Source: Streptomyces sp. ISL-66 (GTDB taxonomy: Bacteria; Actinomycetota; Actinomycetes; Streptomycetales; Streptomycetaceae). Taken from it: a DNA stretch of 40,178 bases. Each line of letters starts with the position of its first letter. Position 1 is the first letter of the stretch. The position numbers and the translations under genes are program-made. The stretch is from contig NZ_JAGGOW010000056.1 of the NCBI RefSeq assembly GCF_018614135.1, positions 37,441-77,618 of the forward strand. Reading direction: 5' to 3'. The notes under the pieces were generated by a model. It was not told where the DNA came from, did not search any database, and saw only the letters and a program-made list of their open reading frames with translations. Of the stretch, positions 10,431-18,610 are shown piece by piece.

Positions 10431-10763
10431 GGTGTTTCCCCTCGCTCGTTCCCTGCGGTCCGTGTGGTCCGCAGGGTGCTTCCTTCAAGTCTGTTGGCCG
10501 GGGGGCTCTGGCGCGCTGGTGCCAAGCGCCGTATCCATACGGGTGCTAGCCCTACCCCCGAACTCCCCGCCCTGTAGTAACCAGTTAAAGACCGGCGGCG
10601 CCGGACTTCCTCCTCCGCCGGGACGAAGCGTCCCTGGATCCTTGTGAGGAGCAACCCCTAGGGGATTTCCGCCGTAGGGACGAGGCGCCCTCGGGGATAC
10701 CACCCCGATGCGCACCGATGAGAAGGTGTCCGCGCAGGTACGCAGGGGTGGAAGGGACATTTC
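10431..10763. promoter_or_regulatory. Divergent control region between the ABC exporter and the MFS exporter
   Basis: These 333 bases contain no gene, but several short dyads. CCGTAT-cc-ATACGG (10529-10542) is a perfect 6-2-6 inverted repeat. TAAC-ca-GTTA (10578-10587) is a 4-2-4 repeat in a locally AT-rich patch. CCCCTAGGGG (10655-10664) is a 10-bp palindrome. A possible minus-strand promoter (TTCGGG, 17 bases, TATGGA) overlaps the first dyad. No regulator gene is adjacent, so any repressor must be encoded elsewhere. The dyads are seen directly; the operator role is inference. Confidence 0.4.
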
Positions 10764-12353
10764 ATGGGCTCAGGGGAGAGCACGGGCGCGAGTACCGACG
10801 GCGACGCAGGGAGCATGCCCTGCGCGGAGGCCGGGGCGAAGGACGCCGGCGCCTCCGCGCCCGCCCGGCCCCGTACCGCCGTCGTCGCCGCGCTCATGCT
10901 GACGATGGGACTCGTCGCCCTCGACGGCGCCATCGTCTCCACCGCGGTCCCGCAGATCGTCGGCGACCTCGGCGGCTTCGCCGTCTTCTCCTGGATCTTC
11001 TCCGGCTACATCCTCGCCGCGACCGTCACCCTGCCCGTCTACGGCAAGCTCTCCGACACCTACGGCCGCAAGCCCGTCCTGCTCCTCGGCATCAGCCTCT
11101 TCCTCCTCGGCTCGCTGCTCTGCGCGGCCGCCTGGAACATGGCCGCCCTCATCGCCTTCCGGATCCTCCAGGGCCTGGGCGGCGGCGCCCTGCAAGGCAC
11201 CGTCCAGACCCTCGCCGCCGACCTCTACCCGCTGGGCGAACGCCCCCGCATCCAGGCCCGGATGTCCGCCGTGTGGGCCGGCTCCGCGCTGGCCGGCCCG
11301 GCGCTCGGCGGGCTGATCGCCTCGTACACCGACTGGCGCTGGATCTTCCTGCTCAACCTGCCGCTGGCCGCCGCCGCCCTGTGGATCATCACCCGTCACC
11401 TGGCCGAGCCCACCCGGCCCCCGGGCCGCCGCGGCCCCGTCGACTGGGCGGGCGCGCTCGGCGTCTTCGCCTGCGGCGGACTGCTGCTCTTCGCCCTCGT
11501 CCAGGGCGGGGTCGCCTGGCCCTGGCTGTCTGCGCCCTCACTCGGGCTGCTGGGCGCGAGCGCGGCGTTCGGCGCCCTCGTCGTCCGGATCGAACGCCGG
11601 GCCCCGGAACCGATCCTGCCCGGCTGGGTGTGGCGCCGGCGCACCATCGCCGCCGTCAACCTCGCCATGGCCGGGCTCGGCCTGCTGATGGTCGCCCCGA
11701 TGGTCTTCATGCCGACCTACGCCCAGACCGTCCTCGGTCTCGGCCCCACCAGCGCCGGGCTGGTCACCTCCGCGATGACCCTGAGCTGGCCGATCAGCGC
11801 CGCCCTCGCCCAGCACGTCTACCGGCGCATCGGCTTCCGCAACACCGCCGCCACCGGAGTCGCGCTGGCCGCCGCGATCCTCTTCTCCTTCACCCTGCTC
11901 CCCTACCCGGCCCCGGTCTGGCAGCCCGTACTGATCATGCTGCTGCTGGGCGGAGCCCTCGGCCTCTTCCAGCTCCCGCTGATCGTCGGCGTCCAGTCCA
12001 CGGTGGGCTGGGCGGAGCGCGGAACCACCACGGCCTCGGTGCTCTTCTGCCGCAACGTCGGCCAGAGCATCGGAGCCGCGCTGCTGGGCGCCGTCGCGAA
12101 CGCCACCCTCGCGGACCGGCTGGCCGACGCCCCGATGCCGGGCCTCCCGGAGCACCTGGACGGCGTGTCCGAAGCCCTGGCCGCCCCCGGGCTCCTCCCG
12201 GAGGCCGCAGCCGACTACCTGAGGCGCGCGGTGGCCGCCGCCGGGGACCACATCTTCCTCGGCGCGACGGTCGCGGCGGCCGCCTCGGCGCTGGTGCTGC
12301 TCCTGATGGCGCCCCGGAAGTTCCCCGTACTGCCGGAGCAGCGCGGGGAGTAA
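10764..12353 (+). CDS. MFS drug-export-type permease, DHA2 (EmrB/QacA-like) family
   Basis: This is a 529-aa membrane protein with a ~35-residue polar head and about 14 helices. LDGAIVSTAVPQI (53-65) is the family's conserved first-helix motif. GKLSDTYGRKP (94-104) is MFS motif A. GSALAGPALGG (about 172-182) is the proton-antiporter motif C, which indicates an exporter. The start ATG at 10764 has GAAGGGA 8 bases upstream. The substrate is unknown; relatives export antibiotics, dyes or metabolites. It is divergent from the ABC exporter and lies 75 bases before another membrane-protein gene on the same strand. Confidence 0.92.
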   Translation: MGSGESTGASTDGDAGSMPCAEAGAKDAGASAPARPRTAVVAALMLTMGLVALDGAIVSTAVPQIVGDLGGFAVFSWIFSGYILAATVTLPVYGKLSDTYGRKPVLLLGISLFLLGSLLCAAAWNMAALIAFRILQGLGGGALQGTVQTLAADLYPLGERPRIQARMSAVWAGSALAGPALGGLIASYTDWRWIFLLNLPLAAAALWIITRHLAEPTRPPGRRGPVDWAGALGVFACGGLLLFALVQGGVAWPWLSAPSLGLLGASAAFGALVVRIERRAPEPILPGWVWRRRTIAAVNLAMAGLGLLMVAPMVFMPTYAQTVLGLGPTSAGLVTSAMTLSWPISAALAQHVYRRIGFRNTAATGVALAAAILFSFTLLPYPAPVWQPVLIMLLLGGALGLFQLPLIVGVQSTVGWAERGTTTASVLFCRNVGQSIGAALLGAVANATLADRLADAPMPGLPEHLDGVSEALAAPGLLPEAAADYLRRAVAAAGDHIFLGATVAAAASALVLLLMAPRKFPVLPEQRGE

Positions 12354-12428
12354 AGGGGAGAACGGGAAGCAGGCCGGGGTACGGGGATCGGCGAAACCCG
12401 AGGGTGAGGGAAGGAAAGGCGGGTTGTC

Positions 12429-13295
12429 ATGGCCCGGCTGAATGAGCAACGCTCTGCGCAGACCGATTCCCCGGGGGGACACATGCTTTCCGCACTCTTC
12501 GCACTCGCGTTACTCGCCGCCATCGCCGGCCCGCTCACCGTGCGGCTCGTCCGCCACCCCGGCTTCGTCACCGGCCGCGACGGCCGCCTCTCCACCTCCG
12601 TCACCCTGGCCCTGGCCTGGACCGTGCTCCTGATCTGGCTCCTGTGCGCCACGCTCGCCTACGGGCTCACCGCGGGCGGCGGAGTCGACTGGTTCCAGGG
12701 GCACGACGGCCCGCTGTCCTCCCTGACGACCGTCTACCTGCCGCTGCTCGGGGGCCCGTACACCGCCCTGATCGCGGCGAAGGCCGTGGTCGGCCTGCGC
12801 GTGGAGCACGGCACCATGGCCAAACCCGCGCCGAAGGGCGTGGCGCGGCGCCCGCTGCGCGACCTGATCGCCAACGACGGCGGCCGCACCGACCTGGTCG
12901 ACCTGCAGTACGTCGCCCTCAGCGCGGTCACGATGCTGTACGTGGTGGCGTTCTTCGTCGCGGACGTCGGCGGCGGGCTCCCGAAGCTGCCGACGGAGAT
13001 GTGGACGCTGACGGGGGCGCCGGCGGGCGCGTACCTCGTGAACAAGATGGCGACGCGCGCCAATCCGGTGATCACCCAGGTGTCGATGACGGCGGAAGGC
13101 GTCCTGACGGTGGAGGGCGGCGGCTTCGGGAACGACCCGCGGATCGAGGTGGACGGGACGGTGCTGCCGACCGAGGTCACGGGGACGGGGACGCTGGCGG
13201 CGACGCCGGCGGGGCCCGTGCCGGCCGGATCCACCGTGGCCGTCACGGCCCACGGCCTGCGCAGCGACCCGTTGCGGTACGCACCCCCGTCCTGA
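12429..13295 (+). CDS. Membrane protein with C-terminal IPT-like beta domain
   Basis: This 288-aa protein of unknown function has four or five membrane segments. They are about residues 19-38, 57-80, 94-122 (VYLPLLGGPYTALIAAKAVVGL) and 160-182. The C-terminal ~80 residues have the pattern of an Ig-like IPT/TIG fold: NPVITQVS, then GVLTVEGGGFGNDPRIEVDG and VTAHGL. The start is uncertain. ATG 12429 has AGGAAAGG 9 bases upstream; ATG 12483, where the hydrophobic helix begins, has GGGGGGA only 3 bases away. It may be co-transcribed with the MFS gene. I do not recognise a named family. Confidence 0.75.
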   Translation: MARLNEQRSAQTDSPGGHMLSALFALALLAAIAGPLTVRLVRHPGFVTGRDGRLSTSVTLALAWTVLLIWLLCATLAYGLTAGGGVDWFQGHDGPLSSLTTVYLPLLGGPYTALIAAKAVVGLRVEHGTMAKPAPKGVARRPLRDLIANDGGRTDLVDLQYVALSAVTMLYVVAFFVADVGGGLPKLPTEMWTLTGAPAGAYLVNKMATRANPVITQVSMTAEGVLTVEGGGFGNDPRIEVDGTVLPTEVTGTGTLAATPAGPVPAGSTVAVTAHGLRSDPLRYAPPS

Positions 13296-13298
13296 GGC

Positions 13299-13318
13299 AG
13301 GCCCGGGGCTGCGGGCTT
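13299..13318. terminator. Short hairpin between converging genes
   Basis: A 7-bp stem (arms 13299-13305 and 13312-13318, one G-T pair) with a 6-base loop sits in the 26-base gap between two converging genes. Confidence 0.45.
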
Positions 13319-13321
13319 ACG

Positions 13322-13735
13322 TCACAGTTGCTGAATCAGGAGGCGGAGGTTCGTGCTGGAGACGTGCATCGTGTACGGCAGGTAGACGACCTCGACTCCG
13401 ACCGCGGCGAAGTCCCGTTCCCATTGCTCGCCCCGGGCAGTGCCGCGCCAGTCGTCGCCCTTGAACAGGCGGTGGAAACCGACCTGCTGCCAGGCGTCCA
13501 TCTTCTCCAGGGTGTGGTCGACGATCGCCTCATCGACGCAGGTCATGGCTTTGACGACCTCAAGCCGTTCGTGGAGGGGGACGAGCGGAGGGCGTCCCTT
13601 GTGGCTGGAGGCCTCGTCGGTCAGTACGCCGGCCACCAGGTGGTCGCATTGGGCACGGGCCTGCCTGAGCAGGTTGAGGTGTCCGATGTGGAAGAGGTCG
13701 AAGACGCCTGACGCGTAACCGATGATCTGAGACAC
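13322..13735 (-). CDS. Cytidylyltransferase-fold nucleotidyltransferase (TagD-like)
   Basis: This 137-aa enzyme of the HIGH-type nucleotidyltransferase family transfers a nucleotide to a phosphorylated alcohol or sugar. GVFDLFHIGH (10-19) carries the nucleotide-binding HxGH motif, LFKGDDW follows mid-protein, and VSSTNLR (about 125-131) corresponds to the family's second ISSTxxR motif. Length and motifs fit glycerol-3-phosphate cytidylyltransferase (TagD, making CDP-glycerol for teichoic acids). Related HldE-C-like or FMN-pathway enzymes look similar, so the substrate is left open. The GTG at 13735 is chosen because GAAGGA stands 5 bases before it and the fold begins there; a longer frame to 13837 adds a non-conserved, Arg/Pro-rich stretch. 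No other teichoic-acid genes are nearby. Confidence 0.85.
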   Translation of the reverse strand: MSQIIGYASGVFDLFHIGHLNLLRQARAQCDHLVAGVLTDEASSHKGRPPLVPLHERLEVVKAMTCVDEAIVDHTLEKMDAWQQVGFHRLFKGDDWRGTARGEQWERDFAAVGVEVVYLPYTMHVSSTNLRLLIQQL

Positions 13736-13954
13736 GAGGGTCCTTCGGGAGGCGCGGTCGCGGCCGGACCGTGCTGGTGGTGGGGAGCGAGAGCGATCTT
13801 GCACCATCCCCCATGGATGGGTAAGGGACCAGTTCAAAGTTGGGATGATGCAATGACCGGCGGCCGTTCGGGAGGACGATCCTCCCGGCCTCGCTCACGC
13901 TGACGACACCCGACACGGTGCTCGGCGACTCCAGGCCCCGGTGACGGGGAGAAG

Positions 13955-13971
13955 GCCCCCGCAGAGGGGGC
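13955..13971 (-). terminator. Weak hairpin after the DivIVA-like gene
   Basis: GCCCCC-gcaga-GGGGGC, a 6-bp stem about 50 bases beyond the coiled-coil gene's stop. The rest of the 283-base gap to 13736 shows no gene. Confidence 0.35.
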
Positions 13972-14018
13972 GGCGGGCCGCCGGAGCCACGACGCCACAT
14001 CCGGCCGACGGCGGGGCG

Positions 14019-14891
14019 TCAGCCCTCCGCCGGGGCGCGGCCCGTCAGGGCGGCCAGGCTGGAGCGGACGTGGTTCATGTGGGCCCGCATATCGTCCTGG
14101 GATTCGGCGTGCTCACGCAGGATCCGCTCCGTCTCCCGGCCGGCCCGCTCCTCCCGCACCCGCGCCTCGGCGATCAGTTCCCCGGCCCTCGCCTCCGCGT
14201 CCTCCTGACCGTGCCGCGCGGCCTCCTCCGCTTGCGCGAACTCCCGCTTCGCCTCCGCCAACCGCGACTGCGCGTCCCGCTCCAGCTCCCCGTGCCGGGC
14301 CTCGAATTCCGCCTCCCGCGCCGCGAGTTCCCGCTCGGACGCCTCCCAGCGCTCCCCGTGTTCCTGCTCGCGCTCCGCGAGCAGCGCTTCCGCCCGGCGC
14401 CGCATCTCCGCCAGCGCCGCCTGGGCGTCCGCCCGCCACGCCTGCGCCTCGTCCCGCGCCCGCGCCCGCGCCTCGTCCGCCTCGCGCCCCGCCCGCAGCA
14501 GACCCTGCCGGGCCCGGACCTCGGTCTGCTCGCGCACCGCGTCCGCGTCCGTGCGCGCCAGCTCCGCGACCCGGTCCGCGTGCGCCTCGGCCGCGCCGGC
14601 CGCCGCCAGCGCGTCCGCGCGCGCGTCGAGCCGTACCGTCTGCGCTTCCTCCTCGGCCAGCAGCAGGATCCGGCGGGCCCGCTCGCTGAGGTCCTCGTAC
14701 GTCTGCGGCACCAGCCCGGAGACCGCCGCCCGCAGCCGCTCAGCCTCCGCTTCCATCCGCTTGGCCAGCACGGTCAGCCGGGCCACCCGCTCCCAAGCCT
14801 CGTCCCGGCCCCCCGACAGCCGGGCGAGATACCGGTCCACCTCTTCCGTCCGGTAGCCGCGGCCGCGCACGGTCGTAAAGGGTGCACTCAT
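14019..14891 (-). CDS. DivIVA-domain coiled-coil protein
   Basis: This 290-aa protein is predicted to be almost wholly coiled coil. The first 20 residues (FTTVRGRGYRTEEVDRYL) match the DivIVA membrane-curvature motif (F-x(6)-RGY-x(3)-VD). From about 35 to 280 it is Ala/Glu/Arg-rich heptad sequence with no glycine breaks. In Streptomyces such proteins (DivIVA, Scy, FilP and relatives often labelled 'cellulose-binding protein') build the polar or cytoskeletal scaffolds that drive tip growth. This one is shorter than Scy and close to FilP in size, but which paralogue it is cannot be settled from sequence alone. The ATG at 14891 is preceded on the minus strand by GAGAGAGGCGCTTCCAGG. Confidence 0.8.
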   Translation of the reverse strand: MSAPFTTVRGRGYRTEEVDRYLARLSGGRDEAWERVARLTVLAKRMEAEAERLRAAVSGLVPQTYEDLSERARRILLLAEEEAQTVRLDARADALAAAGAAEAHADRVAELARTDADAVREQTEVRARQGLLRAGREADEARARARDEAQAWRADAQAALAEMRRRAEALLAEREQEHGERWEASERELAAREAEFEARHGELERDAQSRLAEAKREFAQAEEAARHGQEDAEARAGELIAEARVREERAGRETERILREHAESQDDMRAHMNHVRSSLAALTGRAPAEG

Positions 14892-14955
14892 CCTGGAAGC
14901 GCCTCTCTCGCGGGGATTCCCGCCAAGGATGCGTCATTTGCTCGCAGAAGCCCGA

Positions 14956-15033
14956 ATGGCCGGGCCGAGACCCCCTACGAGGGTCCCGACCCGGCCATCC
15001 GCACCGACCGGAAAAACGACCGGAAACCGGTCG
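14956..15033 (-). terminator. Double terminator after the SUKH-4 fusion gene
   Basis: Two hairpins lie in series downstream of the fusion gene. The nearer one (arms 15017-15023 and 15027-15033, CGACCGG/CCGGTCG, 3-base loop) is followed on the minus strand by TTTTT, a classic intrinsic terminator. The farther one (14956-14973 with 14981-14998) is an 18-pair stem with two mismatches. Together they isolate this locus from the DivIVA-like gene. Confidence 0.75.
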
Positions 15034-15051
15034 GTTCGGCTCAGGAAGCCG

Positions 15052-17586
15052 TCAGAGCAGTCCGTCCCACATCTGCTCCAGCAGCACCGACCACCAGTTC
15101 TCCGGGGACGCCAGCGCCGCGCTGTCCAGCCCCGCCAGATTCGTCTGGAAGTCGACGGTCCACCGGCCCGCCTGCTCCGGCGTCAGATGCTGGCGCAACC
15201 GCCACATGTGACCCAGCATCGCCAGCGACCGCACGAACTGCGGCAGCGAGGAGTTCACGAACTGCGGCGGCACCGGCGCACCGCCCGGACCGGCCTCCAC
15301 CGGCACCGCCACGATGTGCGCGGTCCCGTACTGCACGCACAGCGCCTTGCCGAAGTCGCTGCCCACCACCAGGTACGAGCCCGCGTCCGACGCCGGCTGC
15401 ACCTGGCGCTGCGCCGCCAGCTCGGCGAGCGTCGGCAGCGGTGCACCCGGCACCGCCTGCGCCCAGAAGAACGGCCCGAAGTCGACCGGCAGGCCCGACC
15501 ACATCAGCGTCTGCGCCACGATCTCCGGCACCCCCTGACGGGACACCGCGTGCTGCTCGAAACGGAACACGCCCTGCGGGCCGAACGCCCCCGCCAGCTC
15601 CTGCGCGATCGCGTCCAGCGGGATCGCCGGCTGCAACGGCACCTGCGCCAGCGGCGCGCGGACCGGAGCGGGGCGCGCCGGACCGTCCGCCACCTGGTGC
15701 AGCTCGCCCTGATGGGTCAGCAAGTGCCGCATCCCCTGCTGCCGGCCCGCGTGGTCCGTCCCGTACGGGGCCACGCTCGTGATCCGGACCTGGGGCCAGG
15801 TCTCCCGGATCATGCGGGCGCAGTAGCCGCCCGGCAGCTCACAGGAAGCCAGCTCGGTGTGCAGCTCCAGCACCTGCTGCGGAGGCACGTTCATCGCGCG
15901 CAGCTCGTGCAGGATCTGCCACTCCGGGTGCGGAGTACCGGGCGCGGAGCGGCGGATGAGCTGCTGCTCGGAACCGTCCGGCGCGCGGTAGCGCAGCACG
16001 GCCTGGTAGCCGGGACCGACCGTGGGCAGCCCGGAAACGGGCGCGGCCGGCTGCGGCGCCGGAGCCTGCGCCACCGGGGCCTGGGGCGCGGGACCGGGCG
16101 GACCGGGCGGCTGGGGTACGCCGGGACCCGCGAGCATCGTCGCGGCGTGGTGCGCAGCGCCCCCGGGAGCGCCGGGGGCACCGGGCGGACCGGGAGGCGC
16201 GGGCGGCTGACCGGTCACGGCCGGACCCGCCAGCATCGTCGCCGCATGGTCCAGCCCACCACCGGGCACACCGGGAGCACCGGGAGGACCCGGAGGACCG
16301 GGAGGAGCCGGCGCACCCGCAGGACCCGGAGGAGCCGGCTGCCGCGGTCCGCCGGGGCTCGCCAGCATCGTCGCGGCATGCTGCGCACCCGCCCCGGGTA
16401 CACCGGGAGCGGCAGGCGCACCGGGAGCACCGGGGGCACCGGGCGGACTGGGAGGCGCGGGCGGCTGACCGGTCACGGCCGGACCCGCCAGCATCGTCGC
16501 CGCATGATCCAGCCCACCACCGGGCACACCGGGAGCACCGGGAGCACCCGGAGGACCGGGAGGAGCCGGCTGCCGCGGCCCACCGGGGCTCGCGAGCATC
16601 GTCGCGGCGTACGAGGGCTGCTGCGCCCCCGCTCCGGGCGCACCCGGAGCACCGGGCGGACCCGGGGGCGTCACGGGTGCGGCGCCGGGCCGGTTGATCC
16701 GGGCCTTGCTCGTCGGCGCGTCGGCGATGTCACCCGAAGCCGACCGCGGGCCCGAAGCCGGACCGGAAGCCGAACCAGGACCCGGACCGGAAGCCGACCC
16801 CGACACGGAGCCCGGCCCCGCTTCCGGACCCGCCCCGGGCCCACCCGGACCCGCGTTCATGTCCAGCGCGGGCGCGACGGCCGTCTTCGGCAGCGCGCTG
16901 CCCCTCGGCATCAGCGTCGTCCTCGCCTCCGGGGCCGCCCCGGAGGACGGCGGAGCGTCCGGCGCGTCCGACCCGGACAGCGGCGGCGCGAACACCGTCG
17001 CCGGCAGCGGCACGGACACGGAGTCCGCACCGTTCACGTCCGTCCCGGCCCAGGGCGTGGCCCCGGCCGGCATCCCGTCGTTGGCGGTCGGCTCGTACGG
17101 GACCTCGCCCCCGCGCCGCAACGGCACGGGCTCCGCCTCCGCCTCGGAGGCGACCGGCACCGCCGGAGTCACCGGGGCGGCCGGAGCCACCGGGGCAGCC
17201 GGGGCAGCCGGCGGAATCCCCGCCCGGTCCGCGGCCTCCTGCAGCCACTCCGGCGGACTGAGCATGAACGAGGTCTGCTCCGAGTCGATCCTCGGCACCG
17301 GCACCGAAGCCTCGGCCTGCGCGGCCGACGCCCCGTACTCCTCCTCGTAGCGGCGGATCACCTCACCCACCGGCAGACCGGGCCAGAGCGTCACCTCCCC
17401 GCTGTCCCGCGCGATGACCAGCCGCTGCCGGCCGCCACCGGACACGGGGCCCGCGGGACGGTCCTCCGCCCACAGCACGAAACCGAGCCCGAACTCCCGT
17501 ACGCGCACCTCGCGGTGCTGGTACGCGGGCACGTCCCCGTTGATCCATTCCTCGGCGCGCTCCTGCGCCTGCGCAAACGTCACCAT
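15052..17586 (-). CDS. Imm35-like / collagen-like linker / deaminase-like / SUKH-4 fusion protein
   Basis: This is an 844-aa composite protein. Residues 1-90 (FAQAQERAEEWI, LVIARDSGEVTLWPGLPVGEVIRRYEEEYG) resemble the Imm35 immunity domain. Residues 120-500 are a Pro/Gly/Ala-rich low-complexity linker that is collagen-like (PGPPGAPGAPG) from about 310, with five AATMLA-[GS]-P units. Residues 510-625 (GYQAVLRYRAPDGSEQQLI on) look like a deaminase-fold domain: HPE at 553-555 and C582-x6-C589 could be the Zn ligands, as in polymorphic-toxin deaminases. Residues 640-844 match SUKH-4 (GVPEIVAQTLMWSGLP, YLVVGSDFGKALCVQYG, FVRSLAMLGHMW). It has no signal peptide or membrane segment, so it acts in the cytosol. 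The ATG at 17586 has GGAGGGG 9 bases upstream, inside the end of the WHH/SUKH-1 gene, so the two are one operon. The function is unknown. Confidence 0.85.
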   Translation of the reverse strand: MVTFAQAQERAEEWINGDVPAYQHREVRVREFGLGFVLWAEDRPAGPVSGGGRQRLVIARDSGEVTLWPGLPVGEVIRRYEEEYGASAAQAEASVPVPRIDSEQTSFMLSPPEWLQEAADRAGIPPAAPAAPVAPAAPVTPAVPVASEAEAEPVPLRRGGEVPYEPTANDGMPAGATPWAGTDVNGADSVSVPLPATVFAPPLSGSDAPDAPPSSGAAPEARTTLMPRGSALPKTAVAPALDMNAGPGGPGAGPEAGPGSVSGSASGPGPGSASGPASGPRSASGDIADAPTSKARINRPGAAPVTPPGPPGAPGAPGAGAQQPSYAATMLASPGGPRQPAPPGPPGAPGAPGVPGGGLDHAATMLAGPAVTGQPPAPPSPPGAPGAPGAPAAPGVPGAGAQHAATMLASPGGPRQPAPPGPAGAPAPPGPPGPPGAPGVPGGGLDHAATMLAGPAVTGQPPAPPGPPGAPGAPGGAAHHAATMLAGPGVPQPPGPPGPAPQAPVAQAPAPQPAAPVSGLPTVGPGYQAVLRYRAPDGSEQQLIRRSAPGTPHPEWQILHELRAMNVPPQQVLELHTELASCELPGGYCARMIRETWPQVRITSVAPYGTDHAGRQQGMRHLLTHQGELHQVADGPARPAPVRAPLAQVPLQPAIPLDAIAQELAGAFGPQGVFRFEQHAVSRQGVPEIVAQTLMWSGLPVDFGPFFWAQAVPGAPLPTLAELAAQRQVQPASDAGSYLVVGSDFGKALCVQYGTAHIVAVPVEAGPGGAPVPPQFVNSSLPQFVRSLAMLGHMWRLRQHLTPEQAGRWTVDFQTNLAGLDSAALASPENWWSVLLEQMWDGLL
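16123..16608 (-). repeat. Five AATMLA-[GS]-P repeats in a collagen-like linker
   Basis: The 24-base unit encoding AATMLAGP or AATMLASP occurs at 16123-16146, 16222-16245, 16354-16377, 16480-16503 and 16585-16608, all in frame. They begin at residues 481, 448, 404, 362 and 327, so the spacing is 33-44 residues. Between them the sequence is collagen-like, with two alternating longer unit types: (ASP)GGPRQPAPPGP and (AGP)AVTGQPPAPP. The unit evidently spread by duplication. Confidence 0.9.
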
Positions 17587-17593
17587 CGTGCCG

Positions 17594-18610
17594 TCACCCC
17601 TCCACCGGCGCGGAAGGCTCCGCCGCCGAAGCCGGACCCGCCACGGGAACCGAGCGTGCGAATCCGCCGTCCACCATCAGACCGGCCACCGTTTCCAACT
17701 CCGGCGGATTGCCCGCCAGCCGCTCCAGGAAGGCGTCGAAATCCGTACCGCACGGCAGCAGCAACCGCTCCACCCGCTCCTGCACCGACCAGCCGTCTCG
17801 GTCACGCGCGTCGTCGTACGGGGAGAACCACACCGAACCGACCGAATCGCCCCGCACCTTCACGGCGAGGAGCCCGCCCTGCACGAAGGCCACGCACAGG
17901 TAATCCTTCGTCAGGTGGTCCCGCAGGCACTTGTTGGCGTAGACGAGGTCGTTGACCGCCGCCTCCTCGCGCACCGTGAAGAACGGCTGGTCCACCAGCA
18001 GGCCGAGCTCGACGTCCAGCCCGGCGCCGACCGGCGCGCAGCCGCCCGCCGCCTTCAGGAACGCGCGGTAGGCCTCCGGGAGCCGGTAGCCGAGGTCCTC
18101 CTCGACGCCCTGGACCTGCTGCTCGGACACCGAGACCACCGTCTTGGGCAGCCCCAGGTGTACCGGGCGCACCTCCTCCAACGGACGCGTCCCGCGCTTC
18201 TCGTGGTCCACCGCCACCGTCGTCAGCCCCGCGTGGTGCCGGAGCAGCGCCTTCACCTCGACCGGAACCAGTTCCATCCGGCGCGAACCGGACACGTGGT
18301 GCCAGGTCCAGCCGTGCGGGGTCGCCACCGGACCGACCGTGTCCCACAGTTCGTGGCCGGTAGCCCGCATCGCGGCGTTCGCGGACACGCAGTCCGTCAG
18401 GCGCAGCTCGTCCACGCCGAAACCCTCCGGAGGCTCGGCGATCTCCACCGCCGCGCGTGCGTACGGTGCGAAATCGGGATGCCCGTTCGCGCCGATGCGG
18501 ACTCCGTGGGGATGGCGCGCTGCCCGGACGGGGTCCGGAAAATGCACGACCTGCCCCGAGTAAGCGGAGTTGGGTGGCGCGGCCTGCTGCCCGAGCCGAC
18601 CTGTCGTCAT
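17594..18610 (-). CDS. WHH-nuclease-like domain fused to SUKH-1 (SMI1/KNR4) domain
   Basis: This is a 338-aa cytosolic protein. Residues ~30-145 carry WTWHH (101-105), then MELVP (112-116) and an HH-x-G (125-128). This is the pattern of the WHH group of HNH/endonuclease VII toxins, where the histidines bind metal and cut nucleic acid. Residues ~157-300 are a SUKH-1 domain (VQGVEEDLGYRLPEAYRAFLKAAGG, then YLCVAFVQGGLLAVKV, VWFSPYDDARD), an immunity-protein fold. Toxin-like and immunity-like parts are thus in one chain, which is unusual for secreted toxins. I chose the ATG at 18610, with GGGGG upstream. Seven bases separate its stop from the next gene. Divergent transcription from the YwqJ/SUKH-3 pair suggests shared control. 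Confidence 0.85.
   Translation of the reverse strand: MTTGRLGQQAAPPNSAYSGQVVHFPDPVRAARHPHGVRIGANGHPDFAPYARAAVEIAEPPEGFGVDELRLTDCVSANAAMRATGHELWDTVGPVATPHGWTWHHVSGSRRMELVPVEVKALLRHHAGLTTVAVDHEKRGTRPLEEVRPVHLGLPKTVVSVSEQQVQGVEEDLGYRLPEAYRAFLKAAGGCAPVGAGLDVELGLLVDQPFFTVREEAAVNDLVYANKCLRDHLTKDYLCVAFVQGGLLAVKVRGDSVGSVWFSPYDDARDRDGWSVQERVERLLLPCGTDFDAFLERLAGNPPELETVAGLMVDGGFARSVPVAGPASAAEPSAPVEG

Noticed and set aside
16123..16608. Regularly spaced repeats resembling a CRISPR array
   Set aside because: The repeats are in frame, spacings are multiples of 3 and vary (99-132 bases), and the spacers are themselves collagen-like repeats.
14929..17955. A 1008-codon plus-strand frame over the SUKH-4 fusion gene
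   Set aside because: Arg/His/Gly-rich shadow of the Pro/Gly-rich linker; the minus-strand frame has the real domains and ribosome site.
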